Positions 11,601 to 22,776 of a DNA stretch of 64,000 bases are shown one piece after another. The position numbers and the translations under genes were made by a program. The first letter of the stretch is position 1. Each line of letters opens with the position of its first letter. The stretch spans positions 13,536,359-13,600,358 of the forward strand of contig OZ025268.1 in assembly GCA_964019165.1 (NCBI GenBank). The letters run 5' to 3'. This DNA is from Mastigias papua (Eukaryota; Cnidaria; Scyphozoa; Rhizostomeae; Mastigiidae). The notes below the pieces were generated by a model. The model made no database searches and was not told where the DNA came from. It saw only the letters and a program-made list of their open reading frames with translations.

Positions 11601-12165
11601 ACCTCCCTCAATATCTTTCCCCTTCTCTTATCACTGGCGATGATCTACGTCCTGACATGCTTATCTCCACTTCTTGTAATACTCTGTACGTAATTGAATT
11701 GAGCGTCGGCTTTGAGACGAACCTTAAGAATAATGCTAATAGGAAATTTGCCAAATATCGTTACCTTCTAAATGACCTTTCATCGAAATACCGTCACGTC
11801 AAATTTGTGAACTTGTCCATAAGTTCCCTTAGAATCTTTGAACAATCTTGCGATTCGTTTATTCAGATGTGTAACGATCTAACTACTAACACAGGGCACA
11901 CTAACTTCATAATTACTAAATTAACTAGTATAATAATTTGCACAACGTATTACATATTCTGCATGCGCAACAAACCCTGGACTAACCCGGAACTTCTTTC
12001 TTATTAACAGATTTCTTTCCTCCGTTAGCTTGTTCATATATATAGTATCTCTTTTTTTTTAACATTATCTGTAATTAGGCCAGCCAAGTGCAAATTACCT
12101 ATCATTAGAGAGATTTGTATTTGTATGTTTAGTTTATATATGTCAAAGTTTTAAAAAAACAAAAA
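8684..12165 (+). mobile_element. Zinc-finger RLE LINE, near full length
   Basis: LINE on the plus strand running from just after (ATT)30 to an A-rich tail near 12140-12165 with nearby TATTATTAT. It has a leader of about 170 bases, a 1051-codon frame (8855-12007) with three stops, and a 3' UTR of about 150 bases. The same family appears at 1-393, 12203-13168 and 14808-17030. Confidence 0.8.
8855..12007 (+). pseudogene. RLE-type LINE polyprotein with N-terminal zinc fingers, three stops
   Basis: A constant frame of 1051 codons with stops at 9035-9037 (TGA), 9725-9727 (TGA) and 10037-10039 (TAA). Start chosen at the ATG just before VCSFCGKDFQSLGRHSW, a CX2C...H zinc finger; a second finger (RCSCRKE, then GLKMHQRRC) contains the first stop. 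RT motifs: LLDLKNAFGEVHH (about 10205), GVLQGDCLSP (about 10379) and FADD (10532-10543). The C-terminal knuckle starts at 11447 (CSFC, then H), but its last Cys reads Ser, whereas the copy at 12600 keeps Cys. A restriction-like endonuclease follows (RPDM at 11648, then IELSVGFE). The family belongs to the RLE class; I cannot place it more finely. Clearly dead but otherwise full length. Confidence 0.85.
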
Positions 12166-12202
12166 AACAATTATCTTGTTATCTATTATTATCTTTTCTT
12201 CC

Positions 12203-13168
12203 CTGTAATAAGTTTGGTTTGAATATTTGTCCTCCATCTGTTAAGTTCTCTGGGTGCCAAGCTGTTTTAAGTATTGCTTTAAAGTCATCACCAAATGCAG
12301 ACATAAGAGGTCTTTGGAAGGATACTAGCAATGGTCCGAATTTGCAGTATGATGCATATCGCAATACAAAAGATGCTCTGAAGTCTTTCCGTTGTAAACA
12401 GGAGGAGAAGCTAAACGATCATCTTGTATAACAAGGCTCTTTCTTCTCTGCAGCTAAATCGCAAGCACTTCCTAAACTTAATCCCAGGTGGTCTTCTGCT
12501 CAAGGACACTTGCACAAGAATATTTTTAATTTTACGATCAAATACAGGAATAATACCCTCCCGACCAAGATAAACCTCTGCAAATGGGGGTTTTCTTCTA
12601 CTTCCGATTGTTCCTTTTGTCTAAAGCCAGAATCTCTTCTTCACGTTGTAGCTGGATGCTCCACATATCTTAATGACGGCCATTTCACTTGACGTCACAA
12701 CTCAATGCTTCAGTTTATTGCAAACTCCTTTAAATCAGTCCCAGATTCAGTTCTTTATGTGGATCTACATGGCTTTATTACCCCTTTAGTACTTTCTGGG
12801 TATTCTCTTCGTCCTGATCTTCTCCTCACTATCTCTAAAAATGCATCTATATTCTGGAATTGACTGTTGGATTTGAACCTAATCTGTTGACCAATGCTGT
12901 ACAGTAAGCCAAACAGTATGAAGATTTGATAAGACTCCAACAACATCAGTTTGATAGTGTCAAGTTTATCAGTCTGTCTATTAGTACTTTAGGAGTCTTC
13001 TCTCTTCAGTCAAATGACTTTCTTATCATGCTCAAAGAGATTGGTTTTGATGACAAACATATAAACTATATTACAAAGACATCAACAGGCATTGCCATAC
13101 GATCTACATACTACGTGTTTTGCAAACGAAGTAGAGAATGGGAAAGTACAGAGCTTCTATTTATTTGA
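12203..13168 (+). pseudogene. 5'-truncated zinc-finger RLE LINE, C-terminal region
   Basis: A decayed relative of the LINE just upstream, beginning abruptly at a region matching its residues GLNLLLPSVKFQQC (here GLNICPPSVKFSGC) and running to a TGA at 13166-13168 after RSREWESTELLFI. The knuckle is complete here (CSFC...H...C in DCSFCLKPESLLHVVAGC, about 12606-12660) and RPDL of the endonuclease is visible near 12810. Several stops and at least one frameshift (12428, 12690, near 12860) break it. The 3' UTR is split by the TTAA element at 13173-14632 and resumes at 14637. Confidence 0.8.
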
Positions 13169-13172
13169 TTAA

Positions 13173-14632
13173 AGTGCAAGTGACACTATTTTTAAGAGAG
13201 CTATTTTTTTGCTTATGTCTTGAACTGTGCTACATACTTTTGGTGGTTCTAAAATATCATTAAGCGGAGAAAACGCACGCTTTATTGTCGACCAACAGCA
13301 GCCATTGACATCCCTTCATCAGTGATGACTGACGTCACAGTGAGAACTCGTTGGCGAGGTCCAGTGGCAGGGTCTCATTTGGAAGCGGATCTTAGGAGTA
13401 CGCACACCACCAAATGTTGATAAACTATATATCAGTCGATAGGTTTCACCTTCCCAAGTAAGAATCTGTAATAATATTTGCAGAATAATGCCGCATTTAG
13501 AAGTTATGATCTTTTTCATAGTAGGGCCCAGCACACGTTTCCGAAAATGTTAAAAGCATTGGAAGTGAAATTCCTACATAATGTATATACCATATGAAAG
13601 CAATCATCAGTATATCAAGAGTATGCAATAAAATCTGCCACTTTTAGGGTAGGGGTTGGGTGGAAGTTACACATAATTAATCACTCACTCAGATCACTGC
13701 CTCCACCATGTCACTACAGGTATGTTTACGCTGTCTTGTACAAAAACCATAAAGGGGCAGTAGTAGCAGTCCTTCTTATTGCCAACAGAAAAACCAAAGA
13801 ATAAGTATTGTGCAGTTTGTAAACATCAGCTCTATCTGAGTGGTGGAATATACCCTGTCATCAGACATGAATTCTTTCCATACTCACAGATGTTTACCTT
13901 CGCTGCCAATGTTTTGAGAAATCACTGCAGGCATCTTTCGACATCTGTGTTTACCCCCTAAATTTAGCTGTACTCGACACTAGTTGCATTCTGACTATGA
14001 GACTAAAGCGTTAAGTGACACGACTAGATTTAGGGGGGTAACCACAACTGCCGAAAGATGCCTCCAGTGATCTTCGAAACGTGGCGGGGCGGTGATCTGA
14101 GTGAGTGATTAATTATGTGTAACTTCCACCCAACCCCTACCCTAAAAGTGGCAGATTTTATTGCATACTCTTGATATACTGATGATTGCTTTCATATGGT
14201 ATATACATTATGTAGGAATTTCACTTCCAATGCTTTTAACATTTTCGGAAACGTGTGCTGGGCCCTACTATGAAAAAGATCATAACTTCTAAATGCGGCA
14301 TTATTCTGCAAATATTATTACAGATTCTTACTTGGGAAGGTGAAACCTATCGACTGATATATAGTTTATCAACATTTGGTGGTGTGCGTACTCCTAAGAT
14401 CCGCTTCCAAATGAGACCCTGCCACTGGACCTCGCCAACGAGTTCTCACTGTGACGTCAGTCAACACTGAAGAAGGGATATCAATGGCTGCTGTTGGTCG
14501 ACAATAAAGCGTGCGTTTTCTCCGCTTAATGATATTTTAGAACCACCAAAAGCATGTAGCACAGTTCAAAACACTACATTCTTCCTTTTGAAGCAAAAAA
14601 ATAGCTCCCTTAAACATAGTGTCACTTGCACT
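13173..14632. mobile_element. TTAA-flanked foldback element A
   Basis: Inverted arms of about 530 bases (13173 to about 13700, and about 14095 to 14632) end in AGTGCAAGTGACACTA and its complement. TTAA lies on both sides (13169-13172 and 14633-14636), as expected for a TTAA target duplication. The arms are close copies of each other; the same 71-codon frame occurs in both on opposite strands, differing at one residue. The centre (about 13915-14080) carries a second, smaller inverted pair around GGCATCTTTCG. I see no transposase, so it is non-autonomous. TTAA targets are typical of piggyBac-type elements, but the ends do not begin with the usual CCC, so the superfamily is open. Confidence 0.85.
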
Positions 14633-14636
14633 TTAA

Positions 14637-14807
14637 GCTATATTATTGCCACTTAGAAATATTGTTGTTGTTATTGTTGTTGAATTTTTATAATTTCTTA
14701 AATTATAACGATAGTATTGACCAATTGTAAACTACCTAGGCATAGTGAGGTTTATGATTGTATATAGAGAATTTGGAAATGAAATGAAGTTTCCATTACT
14801 ATTATTA
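14637..14807 (+). other. LINE 3' UTR remainder and ATT-rich junction
   Basis: T-rich sequence continuing the 3' UTR of the truncated LINE at 12203-13168 once the TTAA element is removed. It ends in ATTACTATTATTATT immediately before the 5' end of the next LINE, repeating the ATT junction seen at 394 and 8594. Confidence 0.55.
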
Positions 14808-17030
14808 TTCGTCGAGCAGAGTGACAGGACGCGCTTTGTACACGATCTACATGTTTCATCTACTATTTACTTCGTTTCGCATTGGAATTTAATATTCGTC
14901 GCACACTTACAATATACTGATCAGTCGCTGTTATGTTTCGTTCGTTGGTTTCTTCCTTTTCTTGCCATTTTTATTGTCTGTTCGTTTTGTGGAAATGAAT
15001 TTCGTTCGCTAGGCCGGCATTCATGGTGATGCAAGGACAAGTTGAAAAAGCAGTGAAAATGACGACTCAACTCGAAATAAGGGCTCAAGAAAAGGCAACA
15101 TGTCTACTAACAATGAAGATAATTGCGTTACTCCTCAAAATTGTCGCCGGGTTAAATGCTGTTGTGGAAAAATCTGTAACGGTCAGCACGGTTGAAAAAT
15201 GCACCAGCGCAGCTGTCGTGTATTTCAAGGCCTAGGTGATAGCTCAGTCGAAGATATTCGTGACACTTGTGACAATGCAACTACATTTTCTAACCAACAA
15301 TCGCCCAACATAACATCTAGTATGCCAATTATTAAGCCCGGGATTAAACTTCCAAAAACCGACTCTCAATGGAAGTCTGCTAATGACTTTTTCAGATGAT
15401 GCTGCCAATCTCTATAATCGATCCTTCGAATATCGGAGATGCAATCAACAGAATGAATGAAATTATATATGATTACTTTAAAAATACTTATGGATCTTTG
15501 GACAACATACAACAGTCAGAATGGAAGGATAAATATGCATTAATGCATATGAAAGAATTGAAATAATGTTTACGGACATTAAAAAGGAATCAGGCCCCAT
15601 ATACTGAAGTTCAATACGTTTCACAGCTTCTACGATCGAAGATAAATAAGTCTGATGCTGTTAAGATTACTGTTTCAAAAGTCGATGAACAGATTAAAAG
15701 AAATTTTTGGAGTTATATAAAACACAGCTGTGACAATAAGAATGCGCTCTTGCCTACACTCACAGCCTCATCTTGCACTGACTTCTATAGTAAGATCTTT
15801 TCTACCATTAACCCTTTAGCAACGTTCATAATTCCAAGCTGGATTCCTTCTCTCTCTCAGCTTTCTACTCCGTATGATCTTTCTCCTCCAACATACCAGC
15901 AAATAACAAAAATCATCCGAAGGATTAAAGCTTCCGGTTCTCCTTGCCCTCTTGATAAAATCTCAATCATTCCATATAAAAGATGCCCTTACCTCAGGTC
16001 TTTTATCACTGAAGTTATAAGAGTTGTTCGGCTATCCCGTGAGGTTCCTAATGAGTGGAAAAGTGCATGTACGATATTGATTCATAAAAAGGGCGAAGTC
16101 TCTGAACCAGCCAATTTTAGACCAATAACATTAGAGATTGTTCCATTGAAAATTCTGACATCATGTATAAGAGATTCTATGTTTACTTTCTTATCAAACA
16201 ATGGGTATTCAGAGCACCGTATCCAAAAGAGATTTCTTCCCAAACTCTCAGGTACTTTTGAACACACTGCACAAACGGCTAATATAATCAATAAATGAAA
16301 AGTCTGTTGGTACTACAGAACTTCACTATAGCACGAAAAAGCGGAAACATTCTTTTAGCATACTGAAAGCTTTGTTTCGTCCGACACTAGTCAGAGCATG
16401 AAACGTCAGATAACGACCGAAAGGTGAACCGAAACATATAGCCAGATGCAGGTGCACCTGATATGTTGAATAATGCGTCTATTTGGCCCTATGATTGGCC
16501 AATTAGGACCTATTCACCATTGTTTACTTGAAGAGTCCAAATGAAAAAACGAACTCTTTTTGTTTACACAAGACTGGGTTTTGAATCTTAATGCAAACTG
16601 ATTCCAAAACACCGAAATGAAAGGACGATCTTGCTTGCCTAATGGTCCGAAAATTATCATTGGGCAAGCAAAATCGTCCTTTCATTTAGGTGTTTTGGAA
16701 TCGGTTTACATCAAGACTCAAAACCCAGTCTTGTGTAAACAAAAAGAGTTCGTTTTTTCATTTGGACTCTTCAAGTAAACAATAGTGAATAGGTCCTAAT
16801 TGGCTAATCATAGGGCCAAATAGACGCATTATTCATCATATCACGTGTACCCGCATCTGGCTATATATTTCGGTTCACCTTTCGGTCGTTATCCGACGTT
16901 TCATACTCTAACGAGTGTCGGTCGAAAAACGTTCTCAGTATGCTAAACGAATGTTTCCGCTTCTTCGTGCTATAGTGATAATCAATAAAGCCAGAATTAA
17001 ACAACGATCTCTGGTCATAACCAAGTCGCT
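14808..17030 (+). pseudogene. Zinc-finger RLE LINE, 3'-truncated and interrupted
   Basis: Third copy of the zinc-finger LINE family. After a leader resembling that of the 8684 copy, the first finger is FIVCSFCGNEFRSLGRHSW (stop TGA directly after), then a second finger with KCCCGKICN and KMHQRSC (about 15155-15225), a linker with PGIKLPKTDSQWKSANDFFR (to 15399), and the N-terminal RT region (15750-16298: SPCPLDKISIIPYKRCPYLR, ANFRPITLE). The frame is broken by several stops and shifts. A Penelope-derived foldback (16296-16977) splits it; beyond it the frame resumes with NKARIKQRSLVIT and then ends near 17030, where unrelated gag sequence begins. RT catalytic residues are missing. Confidence 0.8.
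16296..16977. mobile_element. Penelope-type terminal repeats as a foldback insertion, 12-bp TSD
   Basis: A 682-base insertion flanked by the 12-bp direct repeat ATAATCAATAAA (16284-16295 and 16978-16989). It consists of two Penelope-type terminal repeats facing each other with no coding sequence between; the centre is near 16640 at GATCTTGCTTGCC and its inverse. The same repeats bound the coding Penelope-like element at 23957-25957. The left arm is about 26 bases longer (TGAAAAGTCTGTTGGTACTA). Hammerhead-like cores are present in both arms but mutated: CTAACGA on the plus strand, and CTGACTA on the minus strand. Confidence 0.85.
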
Positions 17031-17039
17031 GCTATTCAT

Positions 17040-17790
17040 ATGTTCTATATAAAATGGTTCTGTGACCAGGATCTGGACTGTTGCTTAACAATATCCAAAC
17101 TGTCTCTTAAGAAGTTAAAGGTAGGAAGAAGACAGGCTCGCCGCGGAATTATTAAAACTTTCAACGAAGTTGCTCTGTTCTTCGAGAAAGCTACCCTTTG
17201 CGATGAAGCCCTTTCCATGCCGAAGTCTATCCTGTCAGCCCACACTGAAGGTGTGACGATCGTCAATAATGAGATAAACAGCTATGTAGCATACTTCTCA
17301 AAAACATTGATGACATATATCAGCAAGATGTATTCTTCGATGAAGTCAACCACGTCACATTTGTTAACCACAGTAAGATTGCTAAAATTGAATTTTTTTG
17401 TCTAAAATTCACAAGAAATGTACTGTACCTCCTAGGCCTTTGTCTTCTACAATGCATTCTGCCATATGGTCTAAACTTCCAGATTTGCAACTGCCAATAT
17501 TTGACGGTAAAATTACTGAGTAGTTCGGTTTTTAAGGGAGAGTTCAGTCCCTGTTTGGTAATTTATCAGACTTACCAAATACAGTAAAATTCACGTATTT
17601 AATCAGTCAGTAGAGGGGAGATGCGTTGAAAACAGTTAAGGGAATTATCCCCTCCAAGCAAAATTATTCCTAACTAGACAAATCTCTCGCGGAAAATTTC
17701 GTCCATCCTAGACGCATAATTCCTGCTAATGTGAATAATATACCAAATATGCCAAAGCCCATTCATTCAGCATTAAACTTTTACAAGGTA
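17040..17790 (+). pseudogene. Bel/Pao-type gag remnant
   Basis: An open stretch (17040-17405) rich in Lys/Arg and helical residues (KKLKVGRRQARRGIIKTF) is followed in another frame by a block characteristic of Bel/Pao gag (DUF1759-like): LQLPIFDGKI (about 17486-17515), then RGDALKTVKGI and NY (about 17615-17670), then HPRRIIPANV. Known family members have the pattern LP.F.G......F......F, then G.A, then Y. At least three stops break it. The remnant ends near 17790, where a LINE 3' end is inserted. No Bel/Pao pol is seen. Confidence 0.6.
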
Positions 17791-17794
17791 TGAA

Positions 17795-18215
17795 GGGCAT
17801 TATTATTATGATCAGCTATACTCAACTTGGTTGATTGATTGACGAGAAATACTATACTTCTCCAATCACACATGATGGCAAGCTGTATTGAGTTAGCCCA
17901 CTTGAAGCCGTATACTATCCATGCAGATCCTAGTTCAACAGGCCAACCTTGGTGGGCGGGGAAAAAAAGGTAGGCAGGCAGCTATACTCGATGCCTTCAG
18001 GGTCAAAATTTAAGTCCAGAGAGATTTTGAAATATTTTAGACTATTTTATTCTAGATTATAAAGTATTCCATTTATTGTAATTAGGTTTTTTATCTATTT
18101 TATATTAGAACCATTGTATTATATTTTCAGACGGAGGGCCCCTTGAAAATCAGCATTGGCTGAAGGGTTACCCTCCTAAAACATGTGAAATCAAATCAAT
18201 CAAATCAAATCAAGG
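17795..18215 (+). mobile_element. LINE 3' end with conserved hairpin and (TCAAA)n tail
   Basis: Non-coding segment ending in GGAGGGCCCCTTGAAAAT ... CCCTCC (18133-18176) and the tail AAATCAAATCAATCAAATC. The same hairpin and a similar simple tail end the LINE at 32788-33645, so this is the 3' UTR of a related LINE, 5'-truncated. It sits between the Bel/Pao and Ty3 remnants. Confidence 0.65.
18133..18176 (+). other. LINE 3'-terminal stem-loop
   Basis: GGAGGG pairs with CCCTCC, and an inner CCCTT pairs with AAGGG. It closely matches 33564-33608. LINE reverse transcriptases of the L2/CR1 type are known to use 3' hairpins plus short repeats for priming, which is a likely role here. Confidence 0.5.
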
Positions 18216-19160
18216 TTATCACTAGTCATACAAAACAATGAGCTCTTATTTTGCATCAAGTTGGTCCATCAACCCAACAAATTTTTGATACCATACACGA
18301 TAATGGTACAGATGCCTCAAGATCTTCCAATTTTGTCAAGGGAAACAGCGATATGATGAGACTTCTTCAGTACGTGACACAGCTCCAACAACTAGCAGCT
18401 CATTGCGAATTTGAAAATGTAAACACCGAAATAAAAGCCACTATCATACAACAATGTATGTCAAAATGTCTCCGTCAATATGCCCTCTGCGAGGAGCACC
18501 TTACCCTGTCATCGGCATTGTCAAAGGTCCGAGCTTTCAAAACAAGTGAAAGTCAAGCGGTTGGTATTGAGCAGTCCCTAGAACAAACTCTTACATTAAA
18601 ACAGCATACTTCTGCACCCCAGCAGAAGGCACACTCCGGCTCACCATGGAAGTAAAATGGTACATGATGACATTGTGGGTTTATCTTGCCAAATCACGGA
18701 CCTTGTTACAGCTAATGGACAAGCTTGTCATGCTTGTGGCATAGGTAACCATTTCTCAACAGTGTGTAGGAGCTCTACAAAATCTACTTCCATGCCCATC
18801 CCACGTTCCTGTTCACTGCCTCCACGCTGAGAATAATGAAGGCAGTCCACATTTGTCTTCCCCACAGTTTAGTGATGAAAAATTGATGTTTACTTTAGCT
18901 AGTACCAATCCACAAGCGCCGATGGTAAAGGTATATATCAATGGACAACATCAATGGACAACCCAATAAGATGTTGCTGGATACCAGTGCAACGACAGAT
19001 ATTGTTGACAAGGTAATCCCCCTCAGGCTACATAAGAGAAGTGCTCCAAACAATTTCTCATAATAGCGAACGCTTACTACGCTTATCAGACACTGATCCT
19101 AAGATAAAGCTCCTAAACATAATCAGCGAACAAATGGCTTTTCTTTTCACGGTGCAAAAC
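18216..19160 (+). pseudogene. Ty3/gypsy gag and protease remnant
   Basis: The gag frame at 18251-18655 (134 codons) has HQVGPSTQQIFDTI, then YVTQLQQLAAHCEF, then IIQQCMSKCLRQYAL, blocks I recognise from a widespread animal Ty3/gypsy gag. Downstream is a CCHC knuckle CHACGIGNHFSTVC (18726-18767, CX2CX4HX4C), then a protease-like LLDTSATTDIV (about 18974-19006), where DTG has become DTS. Stops and shifts separate the pieces. No RT, RNase H or integrase follows; the sequence becomes unrecognisable after about 19160. Confidence 0.7.
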
Positions 19161-19169
19161 TGTGGAGCA

Positions 19170-20210
19170 GCTTAGAAAATTAAAGAAAACTAGGACTCTA
19201 CCTGAAAACTATCAAAGACTGGCTATTGTCAGGGATAACCTCTAGTTCATGTTTACGCACTCTTGTTTATACATTTAGTTTTCCAAAGCATTGTAAATTA
19301 GGTAAAAATTTCTCGTGTTCTTAGTCCTAGTGCCTTTTTTATTTTAGTCTAAATGGATCTGGCAGAAAATATTAGTTCCTTACGATACTCTCTTAAAACT
19401 GTTCACTGCTTTCAGTAGAATTTGATCCATCAAAAATTTCTTCAACTACATGCTATTCTCTACTAATGAGCATTACTCAGCAGGTCAATACCTGGCTGAC
19501 AAATATAATATGAAAGTTGAAAAATTAACTTACACCGAGGAGGTAATTTTTCAGTCCAATATATCCATCTATGGTTTTCAAAGAACCCAGCAAGTTATCA
19601 GGAAGGTTTGTTGATTTCACTCCATTGACTTGAGCAACTAGGAATTTTGTTGCTGCTACCTGTGAAAATACGTACTAAGACATAACAAACTGACGATGAA
19701 TGTTGAAATGTATCTTAAACCAGCTTTGAGATGCTTTCTTTGATATGAAATTAAGACTGATCCAACCGATCAAACAATGATCTAACATCTAGTTCATTGG
19801 TATATTATTTGGATTGTAAATGACTTGAGTTCTGTCCACAAAAGAATAAACAAGACTACGATACAGCTTCGTGGAAACATAGTAAAAATCAAAATGAAAC
19901 GTATTGATATTCGCTATAAAGAGAACATACTAATGTTTAAACAAAAACAATTGTACAAAAAGATGGAGAAAATTTGCTATGAACTGATTCTACAGAATCT
20001 ATTATACAAGCAAAATCTTGCAGACTATCACTTTGGGCCAGACAACACAGTAAGTCAGACTACTTCTTAGTAATCCAGACTATTTCTTCAGGCATTTTAC
20101 GATCCAGACCATTGGAATGAATGATCTGGATTGCATAAAGCCTAAAGAACTACTCGAGAAGTTGAAGTAACTGAAAAGCTAAATACATGCAAGTTTACCA
20201 CAGAGTCATA
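19170..20210. other. Unassigned region with one Lys-rich frame
   Basis: No recognised gene. A frame at 19825-20070 is rich in Lys, Ile and Tyr (coiled-coil-like). Since it lies just upstream of LINE ORF1-like sequence, it may be a piece of that ORF1, but I see no diagnostic motif. Confidence 0.4.
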
Positions 20211-20212
20211 TT

Positions 20213-22497
20213 GTGACATCGCAATTCGTTTTGCAAAAGAACAAACCAGAAAAGAACACAAAAGGAAAGAAACTAAATGATATGCTATCACAGGTCGGAT
20301 GTGACATGTTATGTCAAAATACCATCCAAATGGAGCACTTAGGGAGGCTTGGTCTCCACCCTAACCACAAAGGAAATACTCAACTGGAAAAGAATATCAT
20401 AAGTAAGGTGAAATCTCTTTGAGATATAGATATAGCTGTTTGAGATATAGCTTTATCTGTAATACTGTACAAAATGACATAGTTAAAAATGAAACAAAAC
20501 AAGCAGCTTTCGACAGTATCGGTGCTGCAACAGATATTATCCAGAACAATGAATGCCACCTTGAGTCAAATTCCGATAGTGATACTAGTTCTAGCCATAG
20601 TGAAGAAGAAAGGTTAAGACTTGCAAACAAGAACAGCTTATTGATGGGTTACAATAATACCAGTTTGCTTAGAAAATAAATCCAATAATTAATAAACATT
20701 GTATAAGGTAGTCATGATGTAATTGCCATAGCTGAAACGAAATTTGATGAAACTTTCTCTACAAGTCAGTTCATTACTAACAATTACATGAAACCATGCT
20801 GATACGACGGTAACAAACATGGAGGTGGTCTGTTAGTTTGAGTATAAGACGGCCTTCCAGTAAAACAACTCCAAGGTTGTAGCTTCATTAATGACATTGA
20901 AGCAATAGCTATAGAAATTAATCTCAAAACGCAAAAGTGGCTTTTCCTTGGTATGTATCGACCACCATCACAGCGTGAAGCATATTTTTTTGGTGACATC
21001 GAGAAAAGCTTAGACTTTTAAGCAGTAAGATTGACAATGCAATATTGTTAGGGGACATGAACTGTGAACTACTTGATTATGCTCTCAACGAATTCATATA
21101 TAGTAATAATCGCACCAATCTTGTAAAGGACCCCACATATAGTAAATCCAGTAAGCCGCGATGTATTGACCTAATCATGACAAACAGGAAACATAGCTGT
21201 GAAAGTAAAACAACCTTTGACACAGGATTGTCTGATTTTCAAAAAATGATTTTTAACCGTAACTAAACGTGGCAACATAAAGAGGGGTCCAAGCATAATT
21301 GAGTACAGATATTATAATAAATGCAGAATATTAGACTTTAGGCGGAACTATAAATAAATTACCACGAGAAGTGAACTTAGACAATGCGAATACAGTTGTA
21401 ATAAAGTACTCGATCAACATGCTACCATTAAGAAAACCTACATTCGAGCTAATGGTGGAACAATTATGACCAAAGAACTCAGAAAAGCAATATCGCACCG
21501 GTCTAAGCTAAATAGTAAACATAACAAATATGAAACATATGGTAGCTGCAACAAATACAAGCAGCAGAGAAACAAAGGTGCTAATATACTACGAAGGACA
21601 AAACTGCACTATTACAAATATCTAGACACTCGTGATCTAGCAGATAACACAAATTCTGGAAAATAATCCAACAAATTTTCACAACTAAAATAAGAATATA
21701 TCAATCCATGAATCTCCTTGAAAATGGAGAGATTGTAAATGATGACATGAGAATAGCTGAAGTATCTAATGAATACTTTGCAAATATTACTAATGAGCTA
21801 GATTTAACAGAGAACGAAGCCAATCTTTTAGCTTCTTTAAATACGGAAGACATTATAGATAACACAGCTCAAAATGATAAAAACCATCCCAGCATAAAAC
21901 AGATCAAGCATCAATGGGCGCGTCACCAACCATTTGAATTCAGGTAAATTGAACCTGAAGAAGTTTCCAAACAACTTGAGAGGCTGAATTCAAAACCATC
22001 CTCACCAATTGATAGCATCCCTTCTAAACTACTTCAAGAAAACTGCCAAATTTCGGCTCCCTAGTTCAAATAGCATTAACTTATGCATAAAAGCCAGTCG
22101 CTTTCCTGAAATTCTAGAAAAGGTAACATGTCAGCCATACTTAAGAAAGGTGATACTTCAATAAGACAAATTATTGACTCTCACAAGTTCTACAATTGTT
22201 GTCTAAGATACTTGAGAGGCATATTGAAACTCAAGTAAGCCATACACTAATACTTTTCTAAATCCCCTGCTTGCAGATTTAAGGAAGGTCATAGTATACA
22301 GCATGCCCCTCTGCAGCTTGTCAAAAAGTATTAAAAAGCATTGGACCAGAAAATGGATACAAGAGCTATATTAATAGACTTCTCCAAAGCACTTGACTGC
22401 TTAAATCACGATCTACTACTAGCTAAACTAGAGGCAGATGGGTTCACACGACAGGCATTAAGACTTATACAAAACTATATTAGGGACTGAAAGCAAC
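20213..22497 (+). pseudogene. APE-type LINE, 5' part (ORF1 tail, endonuclease, start of RT)
   Basis: Decayed CR1/L2/Jockey-like LINE. 20213-20422 ends with LGRLGLHPNHKGNTQLEKNI, like the end of LINE ORF1 SGNH-type proteins. From 20700 there is an APE endonuclease: IAIAETKFDETF, HGGGLLV, WLFLGMYRPPSQ, LLGDMNCELLD (21045) and DLIMTN, GLSDF (to 21266). A linker follows (MTKELRKAI at 21466; NGEIVNDDMRIAEVSNEYF at 21719). RT begins with DSIPSKLLQE (about 22012) and reaches IDFSKALDCLNHDLLLAKL (22374-22430). Numerous stops and shifts. The frame is cut at 22497 by the TA-flanked insertion and continues at 27653. Confidence 0.82.
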
Positions 22498-22499
22498 TA

Positions 22500-22776
22500 C
22501 AATGCCTGCCAAAAGTAGCAGGAACACCCACACAATTGCATTGATTTCCGACACCTGCCGCTTCTCCGTGACACCACTTAAAATGTAAACCCCCTACACC
22601 CCCTCAAACAATAATGATTTGATAGCGATAACCAGTAGCTATATAAACACGCATCACTTCTGGCCTTCGAGTTGCCCATATTTGCTTTATAAAACATTGT
22701 TCAACGGGGGAGGGGATGTTATAGCTCATCTATAGCGCAAATCTTAGCAAGTGTTCCAAGACTTTGGCAGGAATTG
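22500..22776. mobile_element. 277-bp MITE-like unit sharing the outer TIR
   Basis: The left end CAATGCCTGCCAAAAGT has a second inverted partner ending at 22776 (GTGTTCCAAGACTTTGGCAG then GAATTG). The unit is the same length class as the 278-bp MITEs at 44338 and 47049, and like the first of these it is followed by TCTG. It suggests the 5.15-kb insertion began as one or two such units. Confidence 0.55.

Noticed and set aside
8855..12007. Alternative genetic code or stop readthrough to explain in-frame stops
   Set aside because: TGA, TAA and TAG all interrupt different elements, while intact frames end with normal stops; ordinary decay explains it.
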